Assembly: GCA_031254035.1 (NCBI GenBank)
Contig: JAIRVF010000053.1
Coordinates: 1-64,000, forward strand
DNA length: 64,000 nucleotides
Source of the DNA: Paenibacillus sp.
GTDB taxonomy: Bacteria; Bacillota; Bacilli; Paenibacillales; Paenibacillaceae
Reading direction: 5' to 3'
In this document: piece by piece, positions 8,533 through 17,336 of the stretch
How positions within the stretch are numbered: position 1 is the stretch's first letter
How the letters are laid out: each line of letters opens with the position of its first letter
Made by a program: the position numbers and the translations under genes
Notes under the pieces: model-generated
The model's input: the letters and a program-made list of their open reading frames with translations, nothing else
Told to the model about the DNA's origin: nothing
Databases searched by the model: none

Positions 8533-8559
8533 ATCGCAGGGCCGTTGGAGGTGTAAGAG

Positions 8560-9807
8560 ATGTTTGGGGTTCTTAAAATCAAAAGCTACCGGCTGCTTTG
8601 GAGCACCCAACTGCTCAGCAATTTGGGAGATGCCATCCGCAACTGGGCCATCTTGTTTTGGGTGTTCCATGCAAGCAACCATTCCCCACTCATGCAGTCC
8701 ATGATTTTGCTGGCCGAGTATGTGCCTGCCCTATTGATCGGGCCGTTTGCAGGCATTTGGGTGGACCGTTATGCTTATAAAAAGGTGCTCATTGCCTCAA
8801 CCTTGATACGGGCTTTGCTGTCGTTTGCAGCCATCCCGTTTATCATGTCGGGACAAATTGGGATGGTCCTTGGGTTGATCGCGCTTTCTTCTGTAGTACA
8901 GCAGTTTTTCCAGCCTGCCGTGAGCAAGGGGCTAGTTAATTTCGTCCCCAAGGATCACCTGATGGCAGCCAACAGCCTGAGCAGAACTACCCAAACCTCC
9001 TTGACCCTAGCAGGCCCCATCTTGGGTGCGCTTGTATATCAGACACTTGGTGCGGAGCTATCCTTTACCGTCGATGGCATCCTTTTTTTGGCGGGGGCTT
9101 GTCTTCTTCTTGTTATGGCTGTACCTAATTCCCAGCCGACCGTGAAACCTTCGACCTTTTCGAAGGCAGCATTTTGGAAGGAATTTATGGAGGGAATACA
9201 TTTCGGGTGGCAGAACAGTATCGTGCAAGGCATTTTCTCCCTGCTGTGCATCATGAGTCTCGGTGTAGGCGCGATCAATTTGTTGAACATTTTCCTCGTT
9301 GTGAATGAAATCGGGTTGTCCGAACAGTATGTCGCTTGGGGCAACAGCGTTCAAGGGGCGGGTATGCTGATTGGGGCACTGATTGCCGGCAGTATCAGCA
9401 AAAAAATGAAAGCATATCATTGGCTAACCGTCTGGAGTGTCGGCATCATGGCGATTGGCATTATCGCCTTATCGCTTAGCTGGAATGAGTACATTATGTT
9501 TGCAAGCCGCTTCCTGATCGGGTTTGGAGTCACGCTGCTGAATATATCGATCACGACGCTTTTTCAACTAGAGGTGCCGGAAGAATTGATCGGCCGCGTA
9601 GGTTCTGTACTGGAAACCGCGCCGCTGCTAGCCATGCTGATTTCCCTATCTTTGTCTGGATACTTACAGACGTTGATCAGCACAAGGGTTATTTTCTTGG
9701 GATCTGCCCTAATCCTGTTTGCGGCAGGAATTGCTGCCTTATTCCAGTTAGGGTGTGTAAAAACCGCGAAATCTAAAGAGCAGTCTCAGCAAACATCAGG
9801 CTTATAA
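8560..9807 (+). CDS. MFS exporter of the RiPP operon
   Basis: 415 residues with about twelve hydrophobic segments and the MFS loop 2-3 motif (GIWVDRYAYKKV). It resembles the MFS_3 drug-export branch (start FKIKSYRLLWSTQLLSNLGD-like). It begins 27 bases after the CPBP gene with GGAGGTG before the ATG. As the last gene of the cluster it is the only obvious exporter, there being no ABC transporter, so it may secrete the mature peptide or protect the producer. Confidence 0.88.
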   Translation: MFGVLKIKSYRLLWSTQLLSNLGDAIRNWAILFWVFHASNHSPLMQSMILLAEYVPALLIGPFAGIWVDRYAYKKVLIASTLIRALLSFAAIPFIMSGQIGMVLGLIALSSVVQQFFQPAVSKGLVNFVPKDHLMAANSLSRTTQTSLTLAGPILGALVYQTLGAELSFTVDGILFLAGACLLLVMAVPNSQPTVKPSTFSKAAFWKEFMEGIHFGWQNSIVQGIFSLLCIMSLGVGAINLLNIFLVVNEIGLSEQYVAWGNSVQGAGMLIGALIAGSISKKMKAYHWLTVWSVGIMAIGIIALSLSWNEYIMFASRFLIGFGVTLLNISITTLFQLEVPEELIGRVGSVLETAPLLAMLISLSLSGYLQTLISTRVIFLGSALILFAAGIAALFQLGCVKTAKSKEQSQQTSGL

Positions 9808-9964
9808 GATGATCTGCTAATCTCAATCAGAAATGTTGCAAAAACATTCAAACTGGTTTCGTGCTGCCTAATAAATCTAGCATGCCCCGGACCACGCATC
9901 GTGTGCAATTCAATTCATCCGAATAAGATTTAAACTTCTGACCTTTAATTGACATAAAGATGCA

Positions 9965-10000
9965 CCCCTTAGAAATACGTCTGATTATCTAAGGGGCTTT
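9965..10000 (+). terminator. Terminator of the RiPP operon
   Basis: A perfect 9-bp stem CCCCTTAGA (9965-9973) / TCTAAGGGG (9988-9996) with a 14-base loop, followed by CTTTT. It lies about 155 bases after the MFS stop. Confidence 0.7.
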
Positions 10001-10036
10001 TCGCCGTGCACACAGGGGAGAAGGGCGCACGGTGAA

Positions 10037-10100
10037 AAATACGGCCTATGAATCTGTATGTTCCTTACGGAAACCGCAGTTCACAGGCCGTTATTTTTTT
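10037..10100. terminator. Bidirectional terminator
   Basis: Arms AATACGGCCTATGAA and TTCACAGGCCGTTATT pair with small mismatches. T-runs flank both sides, so it can end transcription from the RiPP side and from the minus-strand gene at 10123. Confidence 0.75.
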
Positions 10101-10122
10101 GTGGTCCTTCTTTAGCACAAAC

Positions 10123-10704
10123 TTATTTCTTCACGAATTGCTTTTGCTTCGCTAAACCTTTATCAGACAATTGGTACACGGTTACGTCATAAATCCCGGT
10201 ATGTCTGGCCGCATTGGGATCACGGTCCGGGTTCCATTTTTTATTCTCACGCTCAATTTCAATCTGAATGGTATTGGCCGAGATGAACTTGGCATCAGTG
10301 CCGATGCCACCAAATCCTTTTTTTAGAAAAACCTTTCCGTTCTTATGTACGCCGACCAGATTAACTCCGCTAACGCCTGAAGCTCCTGATTTATAAAGCA
10401 AATATGTATCCCCGCCAGAAGTCACGGCAAACTGGACCATGCCGCCTGTATTGATCCAAGCTTCGTCCACTTCCCTCCAAACGGTCTTTCCATTCAACTT
10501 GATAACAGGCAAGTAGCCGAAACCGTCTGGCTCTTCTTTATCGACAACCAGGCCATTCGACAGTTTCATAGGCAGTTTATTTGCTTCACTACCAAGATGA
10601 AGAGGGGCATACATTTTCGCTGCCGGTTGGCTTGTCTTGGCGGAAACCACCGTAGTTGGTAGAATCAGACAAATGACAAGGCATAATGTCAGCCATTTTC
10701 GCAT
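10123..10704 (-). CDS. Secreted protein of unknown function
   Basis: 193 residues with a clear signal peptide (MRKWLTLCLVICLILPTTVVSA). The mature part of about 170 residues is beta-rich and has no motif I recognise. It includes KLNGKTVWREVDEAWI and a C-terminal DVTVYQLSDKGLAKQKQF. It is monocistronic, with its own promoter region to the right and a terminator at the left. Style and length resemble small extracytoplasmic proteins of Paenibacillus such as the one at 50283, but they are not clearly homologous. Confidence 0.85.
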   Translation of the reverse strand: MRKWLTLCLVICLILPTTVVSAKTSQPAAKMYAPLHLGSEANKLPMKLSNGLVVDKEEPDGFGYLPVIKLNGKTVWREVDEAWINTGGMVQFAVTSGGDTYLLYKSGASGVSGVNLVGVHKNGKVFLKKGFGGIGTDAKFISANTIQIEIERENKKWNPDRDPNAARHTGIYDVTVYQLSDKGLAKQKQFVKK

Positions 10705-10821
10705 AATGAACCTCCCTTTGCAATGTTTTATATACTCACAATCTTTTAATATACCATATGGGATACATTTCTTCTATACAATCTTAATAGATGTTTATTA
10801 AGTAAAAATGTTAATATTGAC

Positions 10822-10836
10822 ATGGAAGCGGTAACA
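10822..10836 (+). promoter_or_regulatory. Candidate cre (CcpA) site overlapping a -35 box
   Basis: TGGAAGCGGTAACA with flanking A's fits the cre consensus WTGNAANCGNWNNCW at every position. It abuts TTGACA (10817-10822), a good -35 box, about 50 bases before the oxidoreductase ATG. Binding there would repress in the presence of preferred sugars. Confidence 0.55.
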
Positions 10837-10885
10837 AGAGATTATCAGTATGAAAGAAGCTATTATTTCCTAGGAGGCTGCGAAG

Positions 10886-12079
10886 ATGAACAAAATCAGA
10901 GTAGGTATGATAGGTCTCGGTGCCCGTGGTATGGGACTCTTAAAAGGCGTTATTTTACATATGGATGATGTTGAGGTCGTTGCTGTTTGCGATAAGTATC
11001 AGGACCGCTGCGATCAGGCGGCGGACTCTGTAGCGGGAACGGGTATAGCCCGTCCATTTGTGACATTGGATTACCGCGAAGTACTAGCACTTGGAAATAT
11101 CGATGCTGTGGTCATTGGTGCTTCTTGGGCTGACCATGCTGAAGTTGCCATTGCGGCGATGGAAGCCGGCATTTATGCAGCCTGCGAGGTAGGCGGAGCC
11201 TATTCCGTACAGGAATGCTGGAGACTGGTAGAAACTTATGAGCGTACCCGTGTGCCAGTCATGATTATGGAGAACTGTTGTTACGGCCGGGATGAAATGA
11301 TGGCTCTGAATATGGTGAAACAGGGGCTGTTTGGAGAGATCGTTCATTGTGCAGGAGGCTATCATCATGATTTGCGGGATGAGATTGCTTACGGAAGAGA
11401 AAAGCGCCATTACCGTCTGGACAATTACATTCACCGCAACTGCGAAAACTATCCGACGCATGAACTCGGACCGATTGCGCGTATCCTAAATATCAACCAC
11501 GGCAACCGGATGGTTTCATTGGTATCGATGGCTTCGAAGTCGAAGGGAATGCAGGAGTATATCCGCAACCAAAAAAGTGATGATGCTGAGTTGATGCAAA
11601 CTGACTTTATGCAAGGTGATGTCGTTACAACGATTATTAAATGCGCACACGGCGAAACGATCACGATCACACTGGATACTACGCTGCCGCGTTATTATTC
11701 CCGTGGATTCACCGTTCGTGGAACCAAAGGGATGTTTGCAGAGGAAAACCACTCTATTTATTTGGAAGGCACTCATGATGAATCCCACCATGACTGGAAA
11801 GAGCAGTGGGGTAATGTGGAGCAGTTCAGAGAGCAATATGATCATCCGCTTTGGAAAAAATTTATGCAGGAAGGTATCAAAGGTGGCCATGGCGGCATGG
11901 ACTGGCTTGTATTCGCGGACTTCTTTGATTGCGTGAGAAAAGGAACGAATACGCCGCTGGACGTGTATGATATGGCCGCATGGATGTGCATTTCTACGTT
12001 GTCGGAAGAGTCGATTGCCTTGGGAGGGCATCCGGTTGCGATTCCAGACTTTACGAACGGCAAATGGATAACACGGTAA
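10886..12079 (+). CDS. Gfo/Idh/MocA-family oxidoreductase
   Basis: 397 residues. The N-terminal Rossmann fold shows GLGARGMG and an acidic residue after the second strand (VVAVCDKY). The motif EVGGAY stands where EKP is usual in this family. The C-terminal alpha/beta domain binds the substrate, usually a sugar, inositol or glycoside, oxidised or reduced with NAD(P). The start follows TAGGAGG. It stands alone, with a candidate cre site upstream and a terminator downstream, so a role in sugar use is plausible. The substrate is unknown. Confidence 0.93.
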   Translation: MNKIRVGMIGLGARGMGLLKGVILHMDDVEVVAVCDKYQDRCDQAADSVAGTGIARPFVTLDYREVLALGNIDAVVIGASWADHAEVAIAAMEAGIYAACEVGGAYSVQECWRLVETYERTRVPVMIMENCCYGRDEMMALNMVKQGLFGEIVHCAGGYHHDLRDEIAYGREKRHYRLDNYIHRNCENYPTHELGPIARILNINHGNRMVSLVSMASKSKGMQEYIRNQKSDDAELMQTDFMQGDVVTTIIKCAHGETITITLDTTLPRYYSRGFTVRGTKGMFAEENHSIYLEGTHDESHHDWKEQWGNVEQFREQYDHPLWKKFMQEGIKGGHGGMDWLVFADFFDCVRKGTNTPLDVYDMAAWMCISTLSEESIALGGHPVAIPDFTNGKWITR

Positions 12080-12111
12080 TCAGTTTGTAAAATCATCATG
12101 ATTTTTATACG

Positions 12112-12148
12112 AAGGCTGGAAAGTGCTTGCACTTTTCCGGCCTTTTTT
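12112..12148 (+). terminator. Rho-independent terminator
   Basis: GGAAAGTG/CACTTTTCC and flanking GGC/GCC pair around CTTG, followed by TTTTTT. It ends the oxidoreductase gene at 10886. Confidence 0.88.
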
Positions 12149-12309
12149 GCATTGTACGTCGAAAGTATGTTCTGCATCCAGGGTAGACAGACTAGATAGA
12201 AGTAGGAAAACCTCTGTTCACTTAGGCGCGATCAAAAAAATAGTGAATCAGATTCGCACGAAAACTGCCCGTCGCTTAAGCAAAATCAATAACAAAGGAG
12301 AAATAAAAA

Positions 12310-12930
12310 ATGTCCAACATGAAAACTGCGATTATTTACTACAGCTCTGGAGGTACAAACTATCAACTGGTGGAGTGGGCTGCCGAAGGCGCTAAACAAG
12401 TCGGTTCCGAAGTGAAGGTCTTGAAGGTGGCTGAAACGGCTCCACAATCCGCAATTGATTCCAACCCGGCATGGAAAGAACATCATGAAGCAACTAAACA
12501 TGTCCCGGAAGCGACTTTGGCCGACCTGGAATGGGCAGACGCGATTATTTTCAGCGTACCGACGCGTTTTGGCAATATACCGGTGCAAATGAAGCAATTT
12601 CTGGACATTACAGGCGGGCTTTGGTTCCAAGGCAAGCTGGCGAATAAAGTGGTCAGCGCGATGTCTTCGGCGCAAAATCCTCACGGCGGTCAAGAAGCGA
12701 CAATTCTTGCGCTGTACACAACGATGTACCATTGGGGCGCAATCGTTGCTGCACCGGGATTTACGGACTCATCTATTTTCGGGGCAGGCGGCAATCCATA
12801 TGGTACATCCGTAACGGTCGGACAGGATGGCAACATGGTCGAAGACGTCAAAGATGCGGTTATCCATCAAGCCAAACGCACAGTAACGGTAGCAAATTGG
12901 GTTAAACAAGGACTGAACACGAGCAACTAA
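12310..12930 (+). CDS. wrbA: WrbA-type NAD(P)H:quinone oxidoreductase
   Basis: 206 residues, flavodoxin fold. The FMN phosphate loop is YYSSGGTNYQ near the N-terminus. PTRFGNIPVQMKQFLDITGGLW is the WrbA signature, and a late GAGGNPYGTS binds the flavin. WrbA proteins bind FMN and reduce quinones by two electrons, avoiding semiquinone radicals; they are cytoplasmic. ATG follows AAAGGAG. It is a single gene with terminators on both sides. Confidence 0.94.
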   Translation: MSNMKTAIIYYSSGGTNYQLVEWAAEGAKQVGSEVKVLKVAETAPQSAIDSNPAWKEHHEATKHVPEATLADLEWADAIIFSVPTRFGNIPVQMKQFLDITGGLWFQGKLANKVVSAMSSAQNPHGGQEATILALYTTMYHWGAIVAAPGFTDSSIFGAGGNPYGTSVTVGQDGNMVEDVKDAVIHQAKRTVTVANWVKQGLNTSN

Positions 12931-12943
12931 GTTTAAGATGCAC

Positions 12944-13001
12944 AAAGGCTGAACCAAAACATCCCGTAGGATGGCATTTGGCTCAGCCTTTCTGTTTTTT
13001 T
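12944..13001. terminator. Terminator after wrbA
   Basis: AAAGGCTGA (12944-12952) pairs with TCAGCCTTT (12983-12991), extended by CCAAA/TTTGG, and is followed by CTGTTTTTTT. The convergent gene at 13026 may use the other strand. Confidence 0.85.
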
Positions 13002-13025
13002 CAACTATTGGGAAGTATAAGACTT

Positions 13026-14165
13026 CTACTGCACTTTAATAACAAGGGCGTTGCTTATTTTGCGTCCTGGAGTAGTCAAATATTTGCCGTTGTAATATAA
13101 GCCACTCGATGCGCCCCCATCCAAATTCATCGCCTGATAAGCTCCGGTTTGGCGCATGATTTCCGCGAGCTGCGGAATCGTTGCCCCGCCCGTAGTTAAC
13201 AGGATGAGCTTATGGTCCTTTGTAATTCCTAGAGCGCTGCGTGCGCCACCTCCCGTCAAAATTTTCGGATCTTTGAAACCTTCCTTTTTCACGTTCAGCG
13301 ATACTTTGCCGTCAACCACAAGCCGCGGTCCAGCCTGTAATCCGCCTTCAATGAGTCCTTGCCCGTGTTTGTCTTGAAAATCAGAACCCGCAATCAAACG
13401 GACGAACTGGTTCTCATCATATGTAAAGATGACCCGCTGATCGCCGGAACTCGACATTTTAATATCGCCTTTGCTCATGATATATCCGTATGGAGCTTTG
13501 TAGCTGCCTGACGTATAAGCGTCGAAAAAAGTACCGTTAATGGCTACGGCGGCACTGCTGCGTTTGGCGATACTGCTAAGATCCTCAACCATGCCGGGTT
13601 TATTGCCTGCAAGCACGACATCCATTTGCACCTTCGGGTTCATAAGGGAGATCGTGATCATCTGTACGCTAAAAGATCGCCCTCCCACTTTAAAGGTTTT
13701 CTTTTCGCTGATGATTGGACAACCTTCCTGCTTTCCGGCAGAACGGGTGACGACAGGGAGGACCGAGAAAGAGCTGTTGGACGAAACTTTGACAGCGTTG
13801 CTCTCTTTAAGCCACTCAAGCTGGTAGCCAAACTCTTTACTTATCGGCTGAAGTGGTACGTAAACGGATCCGTTGTCCTTGAAGGGTGCATCCTGAAGTG
13901 GGATGGAGTGATCCTTTATGTTAGCTGTCTTTTGGCCAAGGGTCATGGAAATATGTACGTCATTGCGCGTGATTTCGATTCGTTTGGCGGCTTCATTCCA
14001 CTGTACTTGGTTGCCGTCAAAACCGTTTAAAAAGCGGACGGATACAAAAGAATGATTGCTTTGGGCATCCATAATTACCATATCTCTAGATGGCGGCGCT
14101 GCGAAGGCTGGAGGTATCAAGCAAATGAATGCAAGCAGTAGTATTAAGATCGATCTTTTCAACAT
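13026..14165 (-). CDS. Secreted phosphodiester glycosidase (NAGPA) with stalk domain
   Basis: 379 residues. A signal peptide (MLKRSILILLLAFICLIPPAFA) is followed by a copper-amine-oxidase-N/stalk domain (about 30-125, with FVSVRFL and VYVPLQPI), common in Paenibacillus exoproteins. A NAGPA domain follows (about 165-379) with AINGTFFD, GGGARSALG and LDGGASSGLYY. The domain family includes the mammalian enzyme that removes GlcNAc from GlcNAc-phospho-mannose. Bacterial members are thought to act on wall or polysaccharide phosphodiesters such as teichoic acids. The substrate here is unknown. Confidence 0.92.
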   Translation of the reverse strand: MLKRSILILLLAFICLIPPAFAAPPSRDMVIMDAQSNHSFVSVRFLNGFDGNQVQWNEAAKRIEITRNDVHISMTLGQKTANIKDHSIPLQDAPFKDNGSVYVPLQPISKEFGYQLEWLKESNAVKVSSNSSFSVLPVVTRSAGKQEGCPIISEKKTFKVGGRSFSVQMITISLMNPKVQMDVVLAGNKPGMVEDLSSIAKRSSAAVAINGTFFDAYTSGSYKAPYGYIMSKGDIKMSSSGDQRVIFTYDENQFVRLIAGSDFQDKHGQGLIEGGLQAGPRLVVDGKVSLNVKKEGFKDPKILTGGGARSALGITKDHKLILLTTGGATIPQLAEIMRQTGAYQAMNLDGGASSGLYYNGKYLTTPGRKISNALVIKVQ

Positions 14166-14291
14166 AATTGGCTGAGATTCCCCTTTTATATGATTTATTC
14201 CTATATTTGATATATCGGAAAAATCAGCCTTTTGATTTAGAGTGAAATAGGACTATATTCTCTTGTTTGATACAAAGGGTCTATATCTCCC

Positions 14292-15068
14292 CTATTTACC
14301 CACACGGACGTAAAATCGTTCATCATGCCGGTCCACAACCACGGGTGATTCGAAAAATTGGCTCAGATTCTCCGCTGTCAGAATATCTTCGGTTTTTCCG
14401 CTTCCGACCGCCTCGCCGTTTCTCATCAACAGCACATGGCTGAACGCCGGCAAAATTTCCTCCGTATGATGTGTCACATAAATCAGGGTCGGCGCATTCG
14501 GTTGGCGTACCAGTTCCGCAATGCTTTCCAGCAGACGTTCTCTCGAGAAAATATCAAGACCGTTGCAAGGCTCATCCAAAATGAGAATGCGGGGGCTCGC
14601 CATCAATGCGCGGGCGATGAGAAGCTTCTGCTTTTCTCCCTGCGAGCAGGTTCGGTATTCGCGATCCCACAGATGGGCGCAGCTGAGCGTCGTCATTAGT
14701 TCGCGGGCGAGCTCGTAATCTTCTTCGCTGGTTTGGTCGTAGAGGCCAATGGTGGCATGTTTGCCGCTGATGACAATGTGCTGCGTGCGGTCCGAAGCAT
14801 AAAGCCGCTCCTGAAACGAGTTGCTTACCCAGCCGATTGATTTGCGCAGTTCGCGCAGGTCTACTTCGCCGAACAAATGGCCGAGCACCCGGACAGAACC
14901 CTGCGATGGCCAGATATAGCCGTTGATGATGTTCAATAACGTTGTTTTACCCGAGCCGTTAAGACCCAGGAGCGCCCAATGCTCGCCGGGTTTGATCTGC
15001 CAGCAGACATCCTTCATCAGTGTATGTTCTCCGCTACGCCAAGTGATGTGTTCGATATCGATGATCAT
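14292..15068 (-). CDS. ABC transporter ATP-binding protein (YlmA-like)
   Basis: 258 residues from the ATG at 15068, chosen because GAGAGGGACC precedes it; a GTG at 15116 has no good site. Walker A is GLNGSGKTT, the signature is CSQGEKQK (a variant of LSGGQ), Walker B is ILILDEPCNGLD, and the H-loop is YVTHHTEE. The motif set and the stand-alone arrangement resemble B. subtilis YlmA and the MolC/ModF-like group. No permease lies beside it, so partner and substrate are unknown. Confidence 0.9.
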   Translation of the reverse strand: MIIDIEHITWRSGEHTLMKDVCWQIKPGEHWALLGLNGSGKTTLLNIINGYIWPSQGSVRVLGHLFGEVDLRELRKSIGWVSNSFQERLYASDRTQHIVISGKHATIGLYDQTSEEDYELARELMTTLSCAHLWDREYRTCSQGEKQKLLIARALMASPRILILDEPCNGLDIFSRERLLESIAELVRQPNAPTLIYVTHHTEEILPAFSHVLLMRNGEAVGSGKTEDILTAENLSQFFESPVVVDRHDERFYVRVGK

Positions 15069-15231
15069 AGAAGGTCCCTCTCTTCTGATCCGTTTTATAA
15101 AAACACTGTTTCTCACATGTTAAAATAAATCGCTGCGCTGTCAATACGGCCTTGAAAAAATTTTATTATCATCTATGCTACCTTTCTTAAAAGGGGTGTC
15201 GTCGATTTGTGCTGGCTTGAATGGGATTTTT

Positions 15232-15240
15232 TGCTATAAT
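15232..15240 (+). promoter_or_regulatory. Extended -10 promoter element
   Basis: TGCTATAAT is a perfect extended -10. No good -35 lies at 17 bp, which extended -10 promoters tolerate. It would give a 5' leader of about 140 bases ahead of the thioesterase at 15387, for which I see no known riboswitch. Confidence 0.5.
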
Positions 15241-15386
15241 GTCATCAGTGGAAGCCTTGGACAAATCTCCATGCAGGGAAAACGAAATTTCAGCGAGTGT
15301 AAGGCAGATTAAAACCTGCTCTGGATGAAAAACACCATTGCGGTATTCAAAAGAGACAGGATACAAAAAGAGGGGGCAAAAGAGCG

Positions 15387-15854
15387 ATGAAAAGAGAAAG
15401 CTTCATTAAACCCGATGTTGAAAGCTGGCTGCAAAAGTTCCATTTTTCCATTCCGGTCAAAGTACGGTATTGCGAGACGGACATGCTGGGACATGTGAAC
15501 AATGTGAGCTATTTTATGTATTTTGAGCAGGGACGGATTGAATATTTTGAACATCTAGGATTGTTTGATTCCATGTTTGGCAGCGAAAAGGTAGCCGTCG
15601 TCGCGGATCTAGAATGCCAATATTTAGCGCAAATGTACCGCAGCGATAAAGTTCAGATCCATGTCCGTGTCGCTTCGATCGGAAGATCGTCTCTTGATGT
15701 GGAATATGCTGTGGTGGTGGAGAACCAGCTAAAAGCGGCAGGACGAGGAGCGGTCGTACTTATTGATTCTGCAAGTGGAAAAAGCACACCACTTCCGGAC
15801 GAAGTCCGCACGGTGATCGCTGGTTTCGAAAAGGAAGGATTAAACGGAGTTTAA
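15387..15854 (+). CDS. Acyl-CoA thioesterase, 4HBT hot-dog family
   Basis: 155 residues. The start of the hot-dog fold carries VRYCETDMLGHVNNVSY, the motif of the YbgC/FadM group, in which the Asp of ETDMLGHVNN is catalytic. These enzymes hydrolyse acyl-CoA or acyl-ACP thioesters in the cytoplasm. ATG follows AGAGGGGGC. It is followed by a strong terminator, so it is monocistronic. The exact acyl substrate cannot be told. Confidence 0.92.
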   Translation: MKRESFIKPDVESWLQKFHFSIPVKVRYCETDMLGHVNNVSYFMYFEQGRIEYFEHLGLFDSMFGSEKVAVVADLECQYLAQMYRSDKVQIHVRVASIGRSSLDVEYAVVVENQLKAAGRGAVVLIDSASGKSTPLPDEVRTVIAGFEKEGLNGV

Positions 15855-15878
15855 GAAGTTTACGTGATTTACGTCAAA

Positions 15879-15907
15879 GCACCTGTTTGCGGCAGGTGTT
15901 TTTTTGT
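15879..15907 (+). terminator. Rho-independent terminator
   Basis: Stem CACCTG/CAGGTG (extended by GC) is followed by seven T's, 25 bases after the thioesterase stop. Confidence 0.88.
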
Positions 15908-15965
15908 GAGAAGATACTAGGAGCGAATTTTCGAAAACATTAAACGATAATGGGAGTTTTTACAT

Positions 15966-16628
15966 ATGGCTAAATCCAAGTTTTATGTGGTCTGGGAAGG
16001 GAAAAAGCCGGGGGTTTATTCGTCTTGGGCGGAGTGCCAGGCACAGGTGAGCGGCTATAAGGATGCAAAATATAAATCCTATGAATCTCGATCTGAAGCC
16101 GAGGCGGCATATAAAGGTGGCTGGAAAGGAAACTGGGGGCAGGGCAAATCCTCCTCATCCTCCAAAGGAGCAGGAGCGGGCAAATTTTCCGGTAAGGCTG
16201 CGGTCGCAGAGGATCAGGAAGAAATTATTTATGACAGCATCTCCGTCGATGTCGGTACCCATGGCAATCCTGGGCCGGTGGAATATAAGGGTGTTGATAC
16301 AAGAACCGGGGAAATTCTGTTCTATGTCGGACCGGTCGAAAACGGAACAAATAATCTGGGTGAATTCATCGCCATCGTGCATGGTTTGGCATATCTGAAG
16401 AAACTCGGCAGCAACAAGACGATTTATTCCGATTCCAGAACCGGCCTCGCTTGGGTCAGAAACAAGAAGCCCGCAACGACGCTTGTCAGAAACGAGTCCA
16501 CGCGCAAAATTTGGGAGCTGACCGACCGCGCGGTGGAGTGGTTGCAAAACAATAAATACGAGAACAAGATCCTGAAATGGAACACGGAGAAATGGGGAGA
16601 AATTAAAGCGGATTTTGGGCGGAAATAA
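15966..16628 (+). CDS. rnhA: Ribonuclease H1 with viroplasmin domain
   Basis: 220 residues. Residues 1-50 are the caulimovirus-viroplasmin/RNase H1 N-terminal hybrid-binding domain (KFYVVWEGKKPGVYSSW, AEAAYKG). After a Ser/Gly/Lys linker comes the RNase H fold with its acidic residues: Asp in SVDVGT, Glu in NNLGEFIA, Asp in IYSDSRT, and the final Asp in KADFG. It removes the RNA strand of RNA-DNA hybrids. ATG is preceded by GGGAG. It is a single gene between two terminators. Confidence 0.95.
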   Translation: MAKSKFYVVWEGKKPGVYSSWAECQAQVSGYKDAKYKSYESRSEAEAAYKGGWKGNWGQGKSSSSSKGAGAGKFSGKAAVAEDQEEIIYDSISVDVGTHGNPGPVEYKGVDTRTGEILFYVGPVENGTNNLGEFIAIVHGLAYLKKLGSNKTIYSDSRTGLAWVRNKKPATTLVRNESTRKIWELTDRAVEWLQNNKYENKILKWNTEKWGEIKADFGRK

Positions 16629-16694
16629 ATAGGTTCGAGTGAAATAAAAGCCTGCAGATTAGAAATCAGCATATCACGAATATAAAACGCAAAA

Positions 16695-16735
16695 GAAAAA
16701 CGGTTCCGCTCAAAGGGATCGTTTTTCCTTTTTAA
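16695..16735. terminator. Terminator after rnhA
   Basis: GAAAAACG and CGTTTTTC arms with an inner CC/GG stem, followed by CTTTTT. The A-run on the other side makes it possibly bidirectional. Confidence 0.8.
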
Positions 16736-16746
16736 AGTACAACCAT

Positions 16747-16775
16747 AAAAAAAGAGAGAGGGGTTCCTCTCTCCC
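16747..16775 (-). terminator. Terminator of the VOC gene
   Basis: Read on the minus strand, GAGAGAGG pairs with CCTCTCTC and is followed by TTTTTTT. It lies 20 bases after the stop of the VOC gene at 16795. Confidence 0.88.
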
Positions 16776-16794
16776 GTACGAAAATGCTTAAAGT

Positions 16795-17220
16795 TTAAAC
16801 AGCTTCCGACTCCCCAAGAGGCAACTCGCCTTCCTTCGGCCAGCCGCCCCAAACACCTAGCAGATTACCGCTCGGATCGACCAGCTGAAAGCTATAGCCG
16901 CCGTCCTGCTTATAGAGCATGTCCCCGACCGAGACGCCTTTTTGACTGAGCTCGCTCCTCAGCTCATGAATGTTATCCACCTGGAAGGTGAGTACGGGCT
17001 TGCGCTCCCCTTTGGAGCTGACAAATTCGAATTTCGGTACTTCCATCGCTTCGACAAGACCCAGCGCAATGCCGTTCAGGTTCAGCCATGCGGCGTCATC
17101 TCCGTCGCTAAATGGAAAGCAGAAGCCGACATTGAATACCTCCGTGTACCATCTTACCGCTTTAGCAACGTCCTTTACTGGTAGCTCGATCACCTGAATA
17201 TGAAGAGATTTGGCTGTCAT
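16795..17220 (-). CDS. VOC-family (glyoxalase-like) protein
   Basis: 141 residues with two beta-alpha-beta-beta-beta units: QVIELPVKDVAKAVRWYTEVFNVGF at the start and LTFQVDNIHELRSEL to FQLVDPSGNLLGVW at the end. VOC proteins bind a metal ion and include glyoxalase I, ring-cleavage dioxygenases and antibiotic-resistance proteins. No signature here decides among them. ATG follows AAGGAGGAACAAGA on the minus strand. It is next to an ECF-type sigma gene on the same strand but with its own spacing of 116 bases. Confidence 0.88.
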   Translation of the reverse strand: MTAKSLHIQVIELPVKDVAKAVRWYTEVFNVGFCFPFSDGDDAAWLNLNGIALGLVEAMEVPKFEFVSSKGERKPVLTFQVDNIHELRSELSQKGVSVGDMLYKQDGGYSFQLVDPSGNLLGVWGGWPKEGELPLGESEAV

Positions 17221-17336
17221 TCTTGTTCCTCCTTAGATTCATTAGAATTGGATTTTGTTCATTCGAACTCGGGAGAAGTTCGCTTCTATCGTATAAACGA
17301 ATGGCGAGTACGAAAAGAAACGGTAGGAGAGAAGTT

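Larger units (their letters stand above)
9808..10122. other. Intergenic stretch with two hairpins
   Basis: No gene is seen here. It holds the terminator of the RiPP operon (9965-10000) and a second hairpin shared with the convergent gene at 10123. Confidence 0.7.

Noticed and set aside
15241..15386. Riboswitch in the 140-base leader of the thioesterase gene
   Set aside because: No conserved blocks of a known class and no terminator were found.
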